Translations under genes and position numbers: made by a program
NCBI GenBank assembly: GCA_963763885.1
Contig: CAVXQD010000007.1
Location: forward strand, 1,984,001 to 2,048,000
Direction of reading: 5' to 3'
DNA: 64,000 nt
Origin: JANNBN01 sp963763885
Lineage (GTDB): Bacteria; Actinomycetota; Acidimicrobiia; Acidimicrobiales; JANYDT01
Notes under the pieces: generated by a model
The model's input: the letters and a program-made list of their open reading frames with translations, nothing else
Told to the model about the DNA's origin: nothing
Databases searched by the model: none
Part shown: positions 27,741-36,578 of the stretch, one piece after another
How the letters are laid out: each line of letters opens with the position of its first letter
Numbering within the stretch: position 1 is the stretch's first letter

Positions 27741-29624
27741 ATGGCGGGAATTGCGGAACATGCGGAATATCGAGCGGTCGGACCGATTGCAGGTAATCGA
27801 ATCTTCCCAGGCAAGTGGCTGATCGGCATTGGGCTGACGCTCTTGGTTGGCTTGTTGCCCGTCCTGCTCGTAGTCAAACCAATTGGTGCAGCAGTTCCGC
27901 TTTCCCTGCGTGTTCCGAACGGCGCCGCTGTTGGGGTGCCGGTTGTTGTGGAAGTCACCGGCCTCGTGAGCGGCTCGGAAGTCGAGTTGCTGGAGGGTTC
28001 CCAGCTCCTGGCGGGTGCTCTAGCACCACGCTCCGGCCGTCTCCGCTTCAGCGTCACGTTTGCCGTGCCCGGGCGGACGTATCTCCGTGCGTCGGAACGA
28101 GCACCCCGACGACGCATCACCCGCGCGGTGGTGCGGGCGATTGATGTCTCCGGCCTTGCTGTCTCTAGCGTCGCGCTGTCGACACAGCCCGCATCAACCT
28201 CGGTCGTCTCGTCGGGCGCCGCCGCCCCAACTCCGCTGCCGACCTTTGCACCGACTTCCAGCACCCTCGTTTCGGCAAGTTCGGCTGCAGCAGGCGCCTA
28301 CTTCGGTAACCCGTCGACACACGCAATTGTGTTGCCCCTCGGCCCGGCGCCCACCACGGTTGTGATCAGCACCACCGCCACGCCTGCCGCACCCTCCAGC
28401 GTCGACCCGCAGACGCCCTCGACCCCCGCGCCGACCACATCGCCGACCACCCCACCGACCACCCCACCGACCACCCCACTGACCACCCCACTGACCACCC
28501 CACTGACCACCCCACTGACCACCCCACTGACCACCCCACCGACCACCCCACCGACCACTGCGCCTTCTCAGAGCACGTCCACGGTTCGTCTCGCCACCAC
28601 CGTTCGACCCACCAGCACGTTGGCCGCCACCACGACCGTGGCCACAGTGCGGACGACGACTGCGCCGACGATTGCGCCGACGGTCCCACGGACGATCCCG
28701 CCGACGAATCCGACAACCGTAGTGATGACCACGACGGTACAAGCCACGGCTGTTCCCGCGCTGCCTCCGACCGTCGCAACACTTCCGACAACTACGACGA
28801 CACGACCAACCACCACCACACGGCTGATCACCACCACACGGCTGATCACCACCACACGGTCGGCGACCACGCAACCACCGACGACACGGCCACCGACCAC
28901 GCAGCCGCCAACAACGCGGGCTACCACAACGCAGCCGGTGACCACTATCGCTTCTGATTGTGCTGTTCGGATTTGGCCGCTTGGTGACTCGCTGACTGTT
29001 GGCGGATATGGCGACCGAGTTGGCTTCACGGACTCCTATCGATACGAGCTGTATCGGCAATTGGTCGGTTCTGGTCAGAGCGTTGCCTTCAGGGGTCACA
29101 TCGGCGCCCCGGGTTCCGCGCTGCGCTGGGGCGCAGTTCCTCCCGCAGGAGTGACCGACGAGTTCTCGCACTCTGGAGTGGGCGGTTACAGCGTGGGCAA
29201 CATGTTGCTGGACGTTGTCAACTTTTCCGTTGGCATCCGCCCCGACGTCATCGTGCTGAACATAGGTACCAACGGAGGCACTCCGCAGCAGTTCCGGCAG
29301 CTGGTCAACCAATTGCAGCAGATAGCGCCCAACGCCGACATCGTGATGGGAACCCTCACACCGCTTTCCACAGAGTTGGCCGGCCGTCGCATTGTTGACC
29401 CAGATCGCGCGGCGTTGAATGCCGCAATCCGCGCAATCGGCGAGCAGTCCAGCACGGACCGGTTGTTTACCGCAGACGTGACGGATCGGCTGTTCAATCA
29501 GCAGGCCATGAACGCCAACGATTACTGGGACAGAACACACCTGGAAAGTTCAGGCGGGACAAAGTTTGCAAGTGCCCTCTACCCGGAGGTTGCAGCGCGG
29601 GTTGGTCAAGTCAGGCGCTGCTGA
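27741..29624 (+). CDS. Secreted/anchored SGNH (GDSL) hydrolase with Thr/Pro-repeat linker
   Basis: 627 residues. A membrane-spanning signal/anchor (about 26-50) leads into a beta-sandwich-like region (50-140), then a ~270-residue Thr/Pro/Ala linker made of tetrapeptide TTPx repeats, and a C-terminal SGNH hydrolase domain. In it, GDSL at residues 415-418 carries the catalytic Ser, LNIGTNGGTP is block III (GTND replaced by GTNG), and DRTHLESSG supplies the catalytic Asp-His. It probably removes acyl or acetyl groups from wall or extracellular polymers. The linker would carry the enzyme across the wall. Confidence 0.85.
   Translation: MAGIAEHAEYRAVGPIAGNRIFPGKWLIGIGLTLLVGLLPVLLVVKPIGAAVPLSLRVPNGAAVGVPVVVEVTGLVSGSEVELLEGSQLLAGALAPRSGRLRFSVTFAVPGRTYLRASERAPRRRITRAVVRAIDVSGLAVSSVALSTQPASTSVVSSGAAAPTPLPTFAPTSSTLVSASSAAAGAYFGNPSTHAIVLPLGPAPTTVVISTTATPAAPSSVDPQTPSTPAPTTSPTTPPTTPPTTPLTTPLTTPLTTPLTTPLTTPPTTPPTTAPSQSTSTVRLATTVRPTSTLAATTTVATVRTTTAPTIAPTVPRTIPPTNPTTVVMTTTVQATAVPALPPTVATLPTTTTTRPTTTTRLITTTRLITTTRSATTQPPTTRPPTTQPPTTRATTTQPVTTIASDCAVRIWPLGDSLTVGGYGDRVGFTDSYRYELYRQLVGSGQSVAFRGHIGAPGSALRWGAVPPAGVTDEFSHSGVGGYSVGNMLLDVVNFSVGIRPDVIVLNIGTNGGTPQQFRQLVNQLQQIAPNADIVMGTLTPLSTELAGRRIVDPDRAALNAAIRAIGEQSSTDRLFTADVTDRLFNQQAMNANDYWDRTHLESSGGTKFASALYPEVAARVGQVRRC
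28431..28560 (+). repeat. 12-bp tandem repeat array (about 11 units) coding TTPP/TTPL
   Basis: Units read CCGACCACCCCA or CTGACCACCCCA; the C/T switch alternates TTPP and TTPL blocks, with five consecutive TTPL units in the middle flanked by TTPP. The middle units look identical at the DNA level, suggesting recent slippage expansion within the linker of the SGNH hydrolase. Confidence 0.9.
28811..28856 (+). repeat. 18-bp tandem repeat coding TRLITT
   Basis: Two exact copies of CGGCTGATCACCACCACA (28821-28838 and 28839-28856), preceded by a partial unit CACCACCACA. They lie in the same linker of the SGNH hydrolase. Confidence 0.8.
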
Positions 29625-29660
29625 CTCAGCTGTCGTTGGTTGGTCGATGAACCCAGCAGG

Positions 29661-31211
29661 CTAGGAAATTGCGGGGGCCGATTCCCCGACGAACTGCACA
29701 CGGAGCTCTCGCTTGAGCACCTTGCCGGTGGCGTTGCGCGGCAACGCTTCGATGATGGCGATGTCGTTGGGCACCTTGAACTTGGCCAACCGAGACACGC
29801 AATGCTCAACCACCGCGGCGCGGTCGATGCTTTGCCCCGGCTTAAGTACCAACACGGCCAAGCCCACCTCGCCCCACTTCTCGTTGGGTACTCCGATGAC
29901 AGCAGCGTCTGCCACAGCGGGCAGTTGAAACAACACGTTCTCTACCTCTGCTGGATACACGTTCTCTCCGCCCGAGATGTACATATCTTTCCAACGGTCG
30001 ACGATGTAGATGAACCCTTCATCGTCCAGCCGGGCTGCGTCGCCTGTCTTCAACCACCCGTCGTGGAAACTGTTCGCTGTGGCTTCCGGTTTGTTCCAGT
30101 AGCCCGGCGTGATGTTGGGACCCTTGGTCCACAGTTCGCCTACCTCGCCGGGGTCGCAATCGGTTGCGTCGTCCCGGACGATGCGGACCGTCGTGTGCAG
30201 CAACGGTTTGCCAGCCGAGCCGATCTTGCGCAGCGCGTCGGCAGGGTCAAGCATGGTTGAGCCGGGGCTGGTTTCGGTCATGCCGTAGCCCTGTACCAAC
30301 TCCACACCGCGCCCGGCCCACGCCTCGATGATCGCCAGCGCACACGGTGCACCACCCACGCCAGCGATGCGAAGCCTGCTGAGGTCGGTTGACTCAAAAT
30401 CGGGGTGCTGCATGATGAATTGATACGGCGCTGGCACCGCAAAGAAATGCGTTACCCCATACGACGGATCGCCGATGATCCGCAGTGCTTCACCCGGGTC
30501 GAAAGACTGTGCAATGACTACGGTTCCGCCAGCATGCAGCACTGGATTCGCATAACAATTCAGACCACCGGTATGAAAGAGCGGGAGCACGCAGAGCTGA
30601 ACGGTGTCAGGCGAGATCCGCGCCGGAATGCCAAGGTTGATGCAGTTCCAAAACGTCATGCCATGGGTGATGATCGCCCCCTTGGGATGACCCGTTGTGC
30701 CAGAGGTGTACATGATTGCCCACGGGTCGTCGTGGGTCAGTGGGGTCCGCTCGAACGGCGTGCCGTCGTGCGCTGCGATTGCCTTCTCGAACGGATTGTC
30801 CGCTCCTAAGGCCTGGTCGATGCAGAGGAGCTCCTCGATGTTGCAGAGCTTCTGCAACTCCGTAGCCATCCCGGACAGGGTGGAGTCATGGATCATGAAC
30901 CGCGGCGAAGAGTCGTTGCAGATGTATTCCAGCTCTGGCACGGTGAGCCGCCAGTTGAGCAACACCGCTATAGCGCCGATGCGCCCACAGGCAAACTGCG
31001 CTTCCAGGTATTCGTTGCCGTTGCGTGCCAACACAGCGACGCGGTCGCCTTGTGACACACCTCGATTCCGGAGGTATGCGGCAAGACCGTCGGTTCGGTG
31101 GTGCAACTCGCCGTAGGTAAGTCGTCGACCCGTCCCGAGATCGATTACCGCCAGCTTGTGAGGCCGAAGATCGTTGTGATGTTGGATCCAGTCGTAGACG
31201 GCGACGCTCAT
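29661..31211 (-). CDS. Acyl-CoA synthetase (FadD-like), second copy
   Basis: 516-residue ANL-superfamily ligase distinct from the one at 18930. Motifs: IMYTSGTTGHPKGAIITH, LVQGYGMTETSPGS, the hinge DRWKDMYISGGENVYPAEVENVL, and the catalytic Lys in RNATGKVLKRELR. Activates a carboxylic acid to its CoA ester; FadD3/FadD5-like members act on steroid or fatty acids, but specificity cannot be read. ATG 31211 (MSVAVYDW) is preferred over the ATG at 31223 because homologs start close to this point; neither has a strong ribosome site. It follows the class-V PLP gene by ~70 bp on the same strand. Confidence 0.88.
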   Translation of the reverse strand: MSVAVYDWIQHHNDLRPHKLAVIDLGTGRRLTYGELHHRTDGLAAYLRNRGVSQGDRVAVLARNGNEYLEAQFACGRIGAIAVLLNWRLTVPELEYICNDSSPRFMIHDSTLSGMATELQKLCNIEELLCIDQALGADNPFEKAIAAHDGTPFERTPLTHDDPWAIMYTSGTTGHPKGAIITHGMTFWNCINLGIPARISPDTVQLCVLPLFHTGGLNCYANPVLHAGGTVVIAQSFDPGEALRIIGDPSYGVTHFFAVPAPYQFIMQHPDFESTDLSRLRIAGVGGAPCALAIIEAWAGRGVELVQGYGMTETSPGSTMLDPADALRKIGSAGKPLLHTTVRIVRDDATDCDPGEVGELWTKGPNITPGYWNKPEATANSFHDGWLKTGDAARLDDEGFIYIVDRWKDMYISGGENVYPAEVENVLFQLPAVADAAVIGVPNEKWGEVGLAVLVLKPGQSIDRAAVVEHCVSRLAKFKVPNDIAIIEALPRNATGKVLKRELRVQFVGESAPAIS

Positions 31212-31283
31212 GCTCGCCAGCATGCCTGCTAAAGGCGTCGGTCGTCCAAAACTCTGCAGCGACCAAGGGTGGTTGCCCGTTGG

Positions 31284-33119
31284 CTAACGGTTGTCCAACA
31301 ACGAAGCCGAAGGGAGCTCGAACCAGCGGAGGTGTTCGAAGGCCGTTGACAGGACTCCTTGAGCCAGTGGTTTTTCGTCCCATCCGTCGGTCGCGGCGAA
31401 CCGGGCTTTGGCATCGGCGAGATATCCGGCCAGCGCGGATTCGGGCGCCTGAACCCGGGCTACTGCGGGCCGCACCATGTTTCCGGTTGCCGGGTCATAG
31501 GACACATCGGATAAACGCAACGGCGGCTCAACTGGCCCGCTTTGGTGGCGCCACAGCCCTGAAGCGGGGTTGAAGTTGTACTCGGGGAGCAGCTTCCATC
31601 CGTGCTCGGCAACCAGGTTCACTGCGTCAACGAGATAGGAGAACACGGTTTCGGAAATGAAGTAGTTGAAACTCACCCGGGTCCACCCTGGCTTGATGCC
31701 TTCACAGCCGTGGGTGATCTCGCTTTCGAATTCATGCGACCGTTCGATGTCGATCCCAAGAAGTCTGTGCCCATACGGTCCGGCGCAGGAACATCCACCG
31801 CGTGACTGAATGCCGAAGAGGTCGTTGAGTAACGCGACCGTGAAGTTGTGGTGCAGGTACCGACCACCGGGACGGCGAACCACGAACGAGATGATGGAGA
31901 GGCGTTCTGAGTGCGTGTTGCCAAGCACCTGCATGGCGGGGTTGGCGCCCCATGCGGCTACCGCACGCTGCCAATACGCTTCTTCGTGCGCTCGAATGGT
32001 GGCAACGCCGACGGCTTGTTTGAGTTGGAACACCAGACCGGCCCGGATGGACTCGACGATTGCGGGCGTGCCGCCCTCTTCTCGATGCACGGGATCGTCG
32101 AGGTACCGATGTTCCAACGGATTGACGTACGCAACCGTTCCGCCGCCCACAAGGTGGGGCACACGGTTACGGAGCAGTTCGCGGCGCACGACGAGAACGC
32201 CAGGGGTTCCCGGCCCGCCGACAAACTTGTGTGGGCTCATAAACACGGCGTCTTTGTAAGCAAGCGGATGAGCCGGACAGGACGGATACATCTCTATGTC
32301 TACATACGGTGCGGCCGCTGCAAAATCCCAGAAGGACAACGCCCCATGGCGATGCAGGAGGTCGGCGATGGCGCACGTGTTGGAGATGATGCCGGTGACG
32401 TTGGAGGCTGCAGAGAACGAACCAATTTTGAGGGGCCGCGCTGCATAGGTGACGAGTTCGGCCTCAAGGCGCTCCAGGTCGATGTGACCATCGGCGTCTT
32501 CGGGAATCACCACCACGTCGGCAATGGATTCGCGCCACGGGAGTTCGTTGGTGTGATGTTCGAACGGTCCAACAAACACGACCGGCCGCTCGTTGGCCGG
32601 GATCTGTGCCGTGAAGTGATAGCGGTCGTCAAGATCTGCGGGGATGCGCAGGTTCATGACACCGATGAGCCGATCAATTGCGCTGGTGGCCCCTGATCCC
32701 GCGAAGATGACGCACACGTCCTCGTCGACCGGTGCGGCCGGTTCGGCCAGTTCGGCCGCTCGGCCGTTCGGTCCCGTCACGGCGTCGTGAATGATCCTTC
32801 TCGCGTCTTCCCTCAGCCGTGTGGTCTGGAGCCCAGTTCCTGACGATTCGGTGTGTGTGTTGGCATACCGTGGGAGTACCTCCTCGCGTATGTAGTCCTC
32901 GATGAACGAAAGCGAGCGCCCCGACGCGGTGTAGTCCGCGTAGGTGATGCGTCGTGGGCCGTAGGGGCCATCCATCACCAAGTCATCGCCGATGACCGAT
33001 TCGCGGATGCGTGTCAGTAACGGTGTGTCTGGCGGGGCGGCATCGGGTGCTGTTTGGACCAACCGGTCGCCGTGGGTGTTTGTTGCGCTGGTTGTCTGGC
33101 TCATCTGTTGCTCTGACAC
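31284..33119 (-). CDS. Class-V aminotransferase-fold PLP enzyme (desulfurase-like), long form
   Basis: 611 residues; longer than ordinary cysteine desulfurases (~400 aa). PLP-binding Lys lies in FMSPHKFVGGPGTPGVLV, and YADYTASGRSLSFIEDYI plus GSGATSAIDRLIGVM match the class-V fold. A late GGCSCAGPYGHRLLG carries two Cys near where desulfurases have their active-site Cys. The C-terminal ~120 residues have no named domain. Possible reactions: Cys desulfuration or lyase chemistry on an amino acid; not decided. GTG 33119 is used; ATG 33104 (MSQTT) is an alternative. Lies upstream of fadD on the same strand, so they may share a transcript. Confidence 0.8.
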   Translation of the reverse strand: MSEQQMSQTTSATNTHGDRLVQTAPDAAPPDTPLLTRIRESVIGDDLVMDGPYGPRRITYADYTASGRSLSFIEDYIREEVLPRYANTHTESSGTGLQTTRLREDARRIIHDAVTGPNGRAAELAEPAAPVDEDVCVIFAGSGATSAIDRLIGVMNLRIPADLDDRYHFTAQIPANERPVVFVGPFEHHTNELPWRESIADVVVIPEDADGHIDLERLEAELVTYAARPLKIGSFSAASNVTGIISNTCAIADLLHRHGALSFWDFAAAAPYVDIEMYPSCPAHPLAYKDAVFMSPHKFVGGPGTPGVLVVRRELLRNRVPHLVGGGTVAYVNPLEHRYLDDPVHREEGGTPAIVESIRAGLVFQLKQAVGVATIRAHEEAYWQRAVAAWGANPAMQVLGNTHSERLSIISFVVRRPGGRYLHHNFTVALLNDLFGIQSRGGCSCAGPYGHRLLGIDIERSHEFESEITHGCEGIKPGWTRVSFNYFISETVFSYLVDAVNLVAEHGWKLLPEYNFNPASGLWRHQSGPVEPPLRLSDVSYDPATGNMVRPAVARVQAPESALAGYLADAKARFAATDGWDEKPLAQGVLSTAFEHLRWFELPSASLLDNR

Positions 33120-33171
33120 CCCTTCGTCATCGGCCAGCCTGGCACGGAACCGAAGCGTTGCAGACCCGTTG

Positions 33172-33213
33172 AGGTGTCACGGATTAGTCATAAACGCGCG
33201 AAACGTGACACCT
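33172..33213. repeat. Palindromic intergenic repeat, copy A
   Basis: AGGTGTCACG (33172-33181) and CGTGACACCT (33204-33213) are a perfect 10-bp inverted repeat with a 22-nt spacer containing CGCGCG. On the minus strand its left part reads AGGTGTCACGTTTCGCGCG, which recurs with one change at 56875. It sits between two genes on the minus strand and could act as a terminator or be a REP-like element. Confidence 0.7.
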
Positions 33214-33231
33214 GAGCACGCGGCCAGGGCT

Positions 33232-34317
33232 CTAGAGCTTTGCGAACAGGCGGGTTGCTTGTTCGCGGGCCTTGGCCCGAACTTCGGCGGCGTCCACCGT
33301 GGTTACCCGGCCTTGGTCAAGCAAGACCGTGCCGTCGGCTCGGACGACGCGTTGGGCGCGCACGCCGGGGGAGAACGCGATGTGCCACGGTTCAACAGGG
33401 TCGTAGTTCCAGGTGACGGTGTCGGTCTTTGCCTCTGGCATCAACTCCCAGGCGTTTTCCAGCCACTGCCACACGGTGTCGGGGGTCTGCTTGACGTCGC
33501 TCTCTCGTAAGCGCGCATAAGACAATCGGAACTCTTCCAGCATGTCTGCGCCGATTCCGTCTGTGCCAAGGACAATGCGGTTGGGTCGCGTGGCTGGTGC
33601 CGCGTAACCAACGGCGTTGTTCATGTTGGATCGGGCGTTGTGCGCAATGGTGCCGCGCAGCTCACGATCCAGGTGCACACAGTGGACAAGCAACCAGTCG
33701 TCCTGAGCAAGGTGTTGCAGACGTGCACCGGCATCGGCATCGCCCGGGCCTTCGGAGACATGAACGTGGACGCCTACCCCGAGGCGAGCCGCCATGTCAG
33801 CAGCGGCTTCGAGCGTTTCGGTGGCGCACGTGAAGGCTGCGTGAATGCCAACCATGCCGCGCCCGCCGGCCTTGATGAAGCGTTCGTTCTCGGCCAGCCC
33901 ACGGCGTGCTGCATCGGTCATTCGGGTGGGGCGTTCGGGGTTGGTCGCGGAAGGCTGCCCTTCGACCGGAATGATGCCAGTCGAGCTGTGGCGATCCGTG
34001 ATGCCGTATGTCGTAAGGACGCGGACGCCAACCGCTGCGCATGCCTGTTCAATCACATCGAGGCTGCCCTCGATGGCGTTGGGGCTTTCGTGGTGGTCGA
34101 TGATGGCCGTGGTGCCGCACTCCAGCGCCTCAATGGCACCGAGCATGGCCGACCATTTGATCATCTCCAGGTCCAGCGCACAGTCCAGCCGCCACCAAAC
34201 CTGTTCAAGGATCTCGCCGAAGCCGGTAGCAACCTTCGGCGGCGCTGGCATGCCGCGCGCCAGTGCCGAATATAAGTGGTGATGCCCGCAGACAAGGCCT
34301 GGAGTTGTTGCGCTCAC
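33232..34317 (-). CDS. SsnA-like amidohydrolase / cytosine-guanine-deaminase-type aminohydrolase
   Basis: 361-residue metal-dependent hydrolase of the amidohydrolase superfamily. Metal-site residues appear to be present: HHH in GLVCGHHHLYSALARGMPAPP, His in GMVGIHAAFTCATETL and in LLVHCVHL, and Asp in VLGTDGIGAD. SsnA and 8-oxoguanine/guanine deaminases are the closest families I can name. The usual N-terminal beta-sandwich strand segment (~50 residues before the HxH) is missing: GTG 34317 puts the HxH block about 10 residues from the start. The 5' end lies 17 bp from the divergent gene at 34334. Substrate is probably a purine or other aminated heterocycle (inference). Confidence 0.7.
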   Translation of the reverse strand: MSATTPGLVCGHHHLYSALARGMPAPPKVATGFGEILEQVWWRLDCALDLEMIKWSAMLGAIEALECGTTAIIDHHESPNAIEGSLDVIEQACAAVGVRVLTTYGITDRHSSTGIIPVEGQPSATNPERPTRMTDAARRGLAENERFIKAGGRGMVGIHAAFTCATETLEAAADMAARLGVGVHVHVSEGPGDADAGARLQHLAQDDWLLVHCVHLDRELRGTIAHNARSNMNNAVGYAAPATRPNRIVLGTDGIGADMLEEFRLSYARLRESDVKQTPDTVWQWLENAWELMPEAKTDTVTWNYDPVEPWHIAFSPGVRAQRVVRADGTVLLDQGRVTTVDAAEVRAKAREQATRLFAKL

Positions 34318-34333
34318 GGCTGCGAGGCTAGCG

Positions 34334-35386
34334 GTGCTGGGACAAGATGTGCAGGTGACCACCTCCGGCGACCTCACCACTCCGGCGCTGTTGCTCGACG
34401 CCACTGCGTTCCGTCACAACCTGGCATTGATGTCCCAACGACTGCCCGGGGCGCGGATGCGTCCGCATGTGAAGGCTCACAAGAGCACGTCCATCGCAAA
34501 GGCTCAGATGGGAGTGGGTCATCGATCGTTCACGTGCGCAACCATCCGCGAGATGGAGGGTCTTGTCACTGCGGGCCTGGGCGACGATCTGCTGTTGGCC
34601 AACGAAGTGGCCGACGCAAGGCGGCTTGGCGCGCTCGTCGAGGCCGGTGCTCGGATCACCCTTGCGGTCGACTCGGAAGCAACCGTTCGCGCAGCGGCAA
34701 CAGGCGGAGTGCGCGAGGTGTTGATCGACATCAACGTTGGGCTTCCACGATGTGGATGCTCGGTTGACGAGGCGGGGGCGCTGGCCGATCTGGCGCGCTC
34801 GCTTGGATTGAACGTGCGCGGGGTCATGGGTTACGAGGGCCATTTGATGATGGCATCACCCGACGAGAAAGTTGCTCGAGTGGAGCAAGCGATGGCGGTG
34901 TTGTTAGGCGCGCACGCGCGCGTCGGCGGAGACTTGGTGAGCGCCGGCGGGACCGGAACCCATTTGGTGAACACGTGGGCCAACGAGATTCAGGCAGGCT
35001 CGTACGCGTTGTTGGACTCGCAATACGCCACGCTTGATCAAGGGTTTCGCCAAGCGCTGTGGGTTGAGGCCACGGTCATTTCGGTCAACCGTGTTGGGAA
35101 AGCGTTCGCCGTCGCTGACGCCGGGTTGAAGGCGTTTGGAATGGACCACGGCAACCCCGAATTGCCAGGTGCCGATGTGTGGTTCTGTTCAGATGAGCAC
35201 GTCACGTTCCACCCGCACGCCGATGGCCCGTTGGAGCACCTACGTGTCGGCGATCGCGTGCGAATTGTTCCAGCGCATTGCGATCCGACCGTGGCGTATC
35301 ACGAGGCCTATTTCCTGGTCGACGATGCAGCTGCATCGGATTGCGAAGTCCTGGACCGATGGCCCGTAGACCTGCGCGGCTGGTGA
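34334..35386 (+). CDS. Alanine-racemase-fold PLP enzyme (D-threonine aldolase / D-serine dehydratase-like)
   Basis: 350 residues of fold-type III PLP enzymes. The PLP Lys lies in MRPHVKAHKSTSIA near the N-terminus; the barrel continues with VDSEATVRAA and VLIDINVGLPRCG. The C-terminal DSD1-type domain has AHCDPTVAYHEAYF, a His/Cys pair that binds metal in D-serine dehydratases and D-threonine aldolases. It would cleave or deaminate a D-3-hydroxyamino acid. GTG starts at 34334, 34349 and 34355 are all possible. A 22-bp tandem repeat overlaps its stop. Confidence 0.83.
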   Translation: MLGQDVQVTTSGDLTTPALLLDATAFRHNLALMSQRLPGARMRPHVKAHKSTSIAKAQMGVGHRSFTCATIREMEGLVTAGLGDDLLLANEVADARRLGALVEAGARITLAVDSEATVRAAATGGVREVLIDINVGLPRCGCSVDEAGALADLARSLGLNVRGVMGYEGHLMMASPDEKVARVEQAMAVLLGAHARVGGDLVSAGGTGTHLVNTWANEIQAGSYALLDSQYATLDQGFRQALWVEATVISVNRVGKAFAVADAGLKAFGMDHGNPELPGADVWFCSDEHVTFHPHADGPLEHLRVGDRVRIVPAHCDPTVAYHEAYFLVDDAAASDCEVLDRWPVDLRGW

Positions 35387-35425
35387 TGCCATCCGGCCCG
35401 GCAGGTGATGCCATCCCCCCCGGCA
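35382..35425 (+). repeat. 22-bp tandem duplication over a stop codon
   Basis: Two units, 35382-35403 and 35404-35425, both beginning GGTGATGCCATCC and ending CCCGGCA, differing only in the middle. The first unit includes the TGA stop of the PLP enzyme gene. The array fills the short gap to the convergent DUF4870 gene. Confidence 0.85.
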
Positions 35426-35432
35426 GGGTGGC

Positions 35433-35912
35433 TTAGCCCTTAATGAAACGGATGGAGACTGGGTATCGCCACTGCTTCAGCTGCGACGCTCGGATGGACC
35501 CGATCACTGAAAGGACCATGGCGCCGCCATAAAGCAGAAACATCAGCGGAAAAATGAACACACCGAACGGGATGGATTCGGTGGCTGCGGACGACACAAT
35601 CGACCCAAACATGAGGGCGAAGCCAATCAACCAGACAATCGTGAACGTGATCTGAAAGTTGAGCGCTTCGCGGGCGTGCCAACGGGTCATCGGTCGGTTG
35701 GAGTCCGTCGAGATGAGGTAGAGCACGAGCGCTGGGACGAAGCCGCCCACCAGCATGCCGAGGTGCGAAAGGATCGCAAACGTCTTGTCGTTCGGGTCAT
35801 ACCCGGGCGCTGCGGGAGCGTACGGACCCCATTGCGTTCCATCCCACCACCGGTGCCCATGACCGTCGTTGTACCAACCCGCTGGTGCCGAACCTTGTCC
35901 GCTGTCCACCAT
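35433..35912 (-). CDS. DUF2510 + DUF4870 membrane protein
   Basis: 159 residues. N-terminal GWYNDGHGHRWWDGTQW is a DUF2510 motif (a short Trp-rich module in actinobacterial membrane proteins). It is followed by a DUF4870 domain with three or four helices: NDKTFAILSHLGMLVGGFVPALVLYL, HAREALNFQITFTIVWLIGFALMF, and FPLMFLLYGGAMVLSVIGSIRA. Function unknown. ATG 35912 is chosen; a GTG lies directly before it. It converges on the PLP gene and is divergent from the methyltransferase at 35949. Confidence 0.75.
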   Translation of the reverse strand: MVDSGQGSAPAGWYNDGHGHRWWDGTQWGPYAPAAPGYDPNDKTFAILSHLGMLVGGFVPALVLYLISTDSNRPMTRWHAREALNFQITFTIVWLIGFALMFGSIVSSAATESIPFGVFIFPLMFLLYGGAMVLSVIGSIRASQLKQWRYPVSIRFIKG

Positions 35913-35948
35913 CACAACATAGATCGAAGAAACGGTGAACATAGGACC

Positions 35949-36578
35949 GTGCCAACGCCGACCATGCCAACACCGCCTGCTGTCCCCGCCACAATCGATC
36001 CGTTCGATGCCGAGTACTACTCGCGGTATTACGACCACAGCAAGGTGCATGATCAGGAGCGGCTCAACTCGCTGGTCACCGGCATCCTGGGCTTCGCTGG
36101 GTGGTGGCAGTTTCCCGTCCGGTCCGTGCTTGACGTTGGCGCCGGAACGGGTGGCATCGGACGTGCGTTGCGGAGCAACCACCCCGAAGTTCGGTATCTA
36201 GGGACCGACGTCAGCCGTCACGCCTGCAAGGAGTACGGGCATCGGTATGTTGACATAGCAAAATGGCAATCTAAGCGCGCATATGACCTTACCATCTGTC
36301 TGTCAGTGCTCCAGTACTTGGACGACGAGCAATGTTTGACGGCGGTGAACAACCTGGCGGTCGCAACTCGGTCGTTGCTGTATCTCGAAGTGACCACAGC
36401 CTGGGATCGGAGGCACGCCGTGGACCCCACGGCCACCGACATGAACGTGTATTGGCGCACCGGAGCGTGGTACCGCCGCGCGCTGAAGACTCACTTCCGT
36501 CAGGTGGGTGCAGGGCTATGGGTGCGCAACGACGCGCCAGTGGTGATGTTTGACCTGGAGGCGCAGCACCCCGCTTAG
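35949..36578 (+). CDS. Class I SAM-dependent methyltransferase
   Basis: 209 residues. Motif I is VLDVGAGTGGIGRAL, with YLGTDVSRHACKEYG as motif II, and YDLTICLSVLQYLDD as motif IV: the Rossmann methyltransferase core. Substrate unknown. Start is uncertain: GTG 35949 has AGGA close upstream, while ATG 35964 has none. It converges with the nitrilase-fold gene and their stop codons overlap by 4 nt. Confidence 0.75.
   Translation: MPTPTMPTPPAVPATIDPFDAEYYSRYYDHSKVHDQERLNSLVTGILGFAGWWQFPVRSVLDVGAGTGGIGRALRSNHPEVRYLGTDVSRHACKEYGHRYVDIAKWQSKRAYDLTICLSVLQYLDDEQCLTAVNNLAVATRSLLYLEVTTAWDRRHAVDPTATDMNVYWRTGAWYRRALKTHFRQVGAGLWVRNDAPVVMFDLEAQHPA

Noticed and set aside
28431..28560. CRISPR-like array
   Set aside because: 12-bp units without spacers, within a coding linker.
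28194..29540. Long minus-strand open frame inside the SGNH hydrolase gene
   Set aside because: Arg/Gly-rich shadow of the Thr/Pro repeat; the plus strand has signal peptide, GDSL and DxxH motifs.
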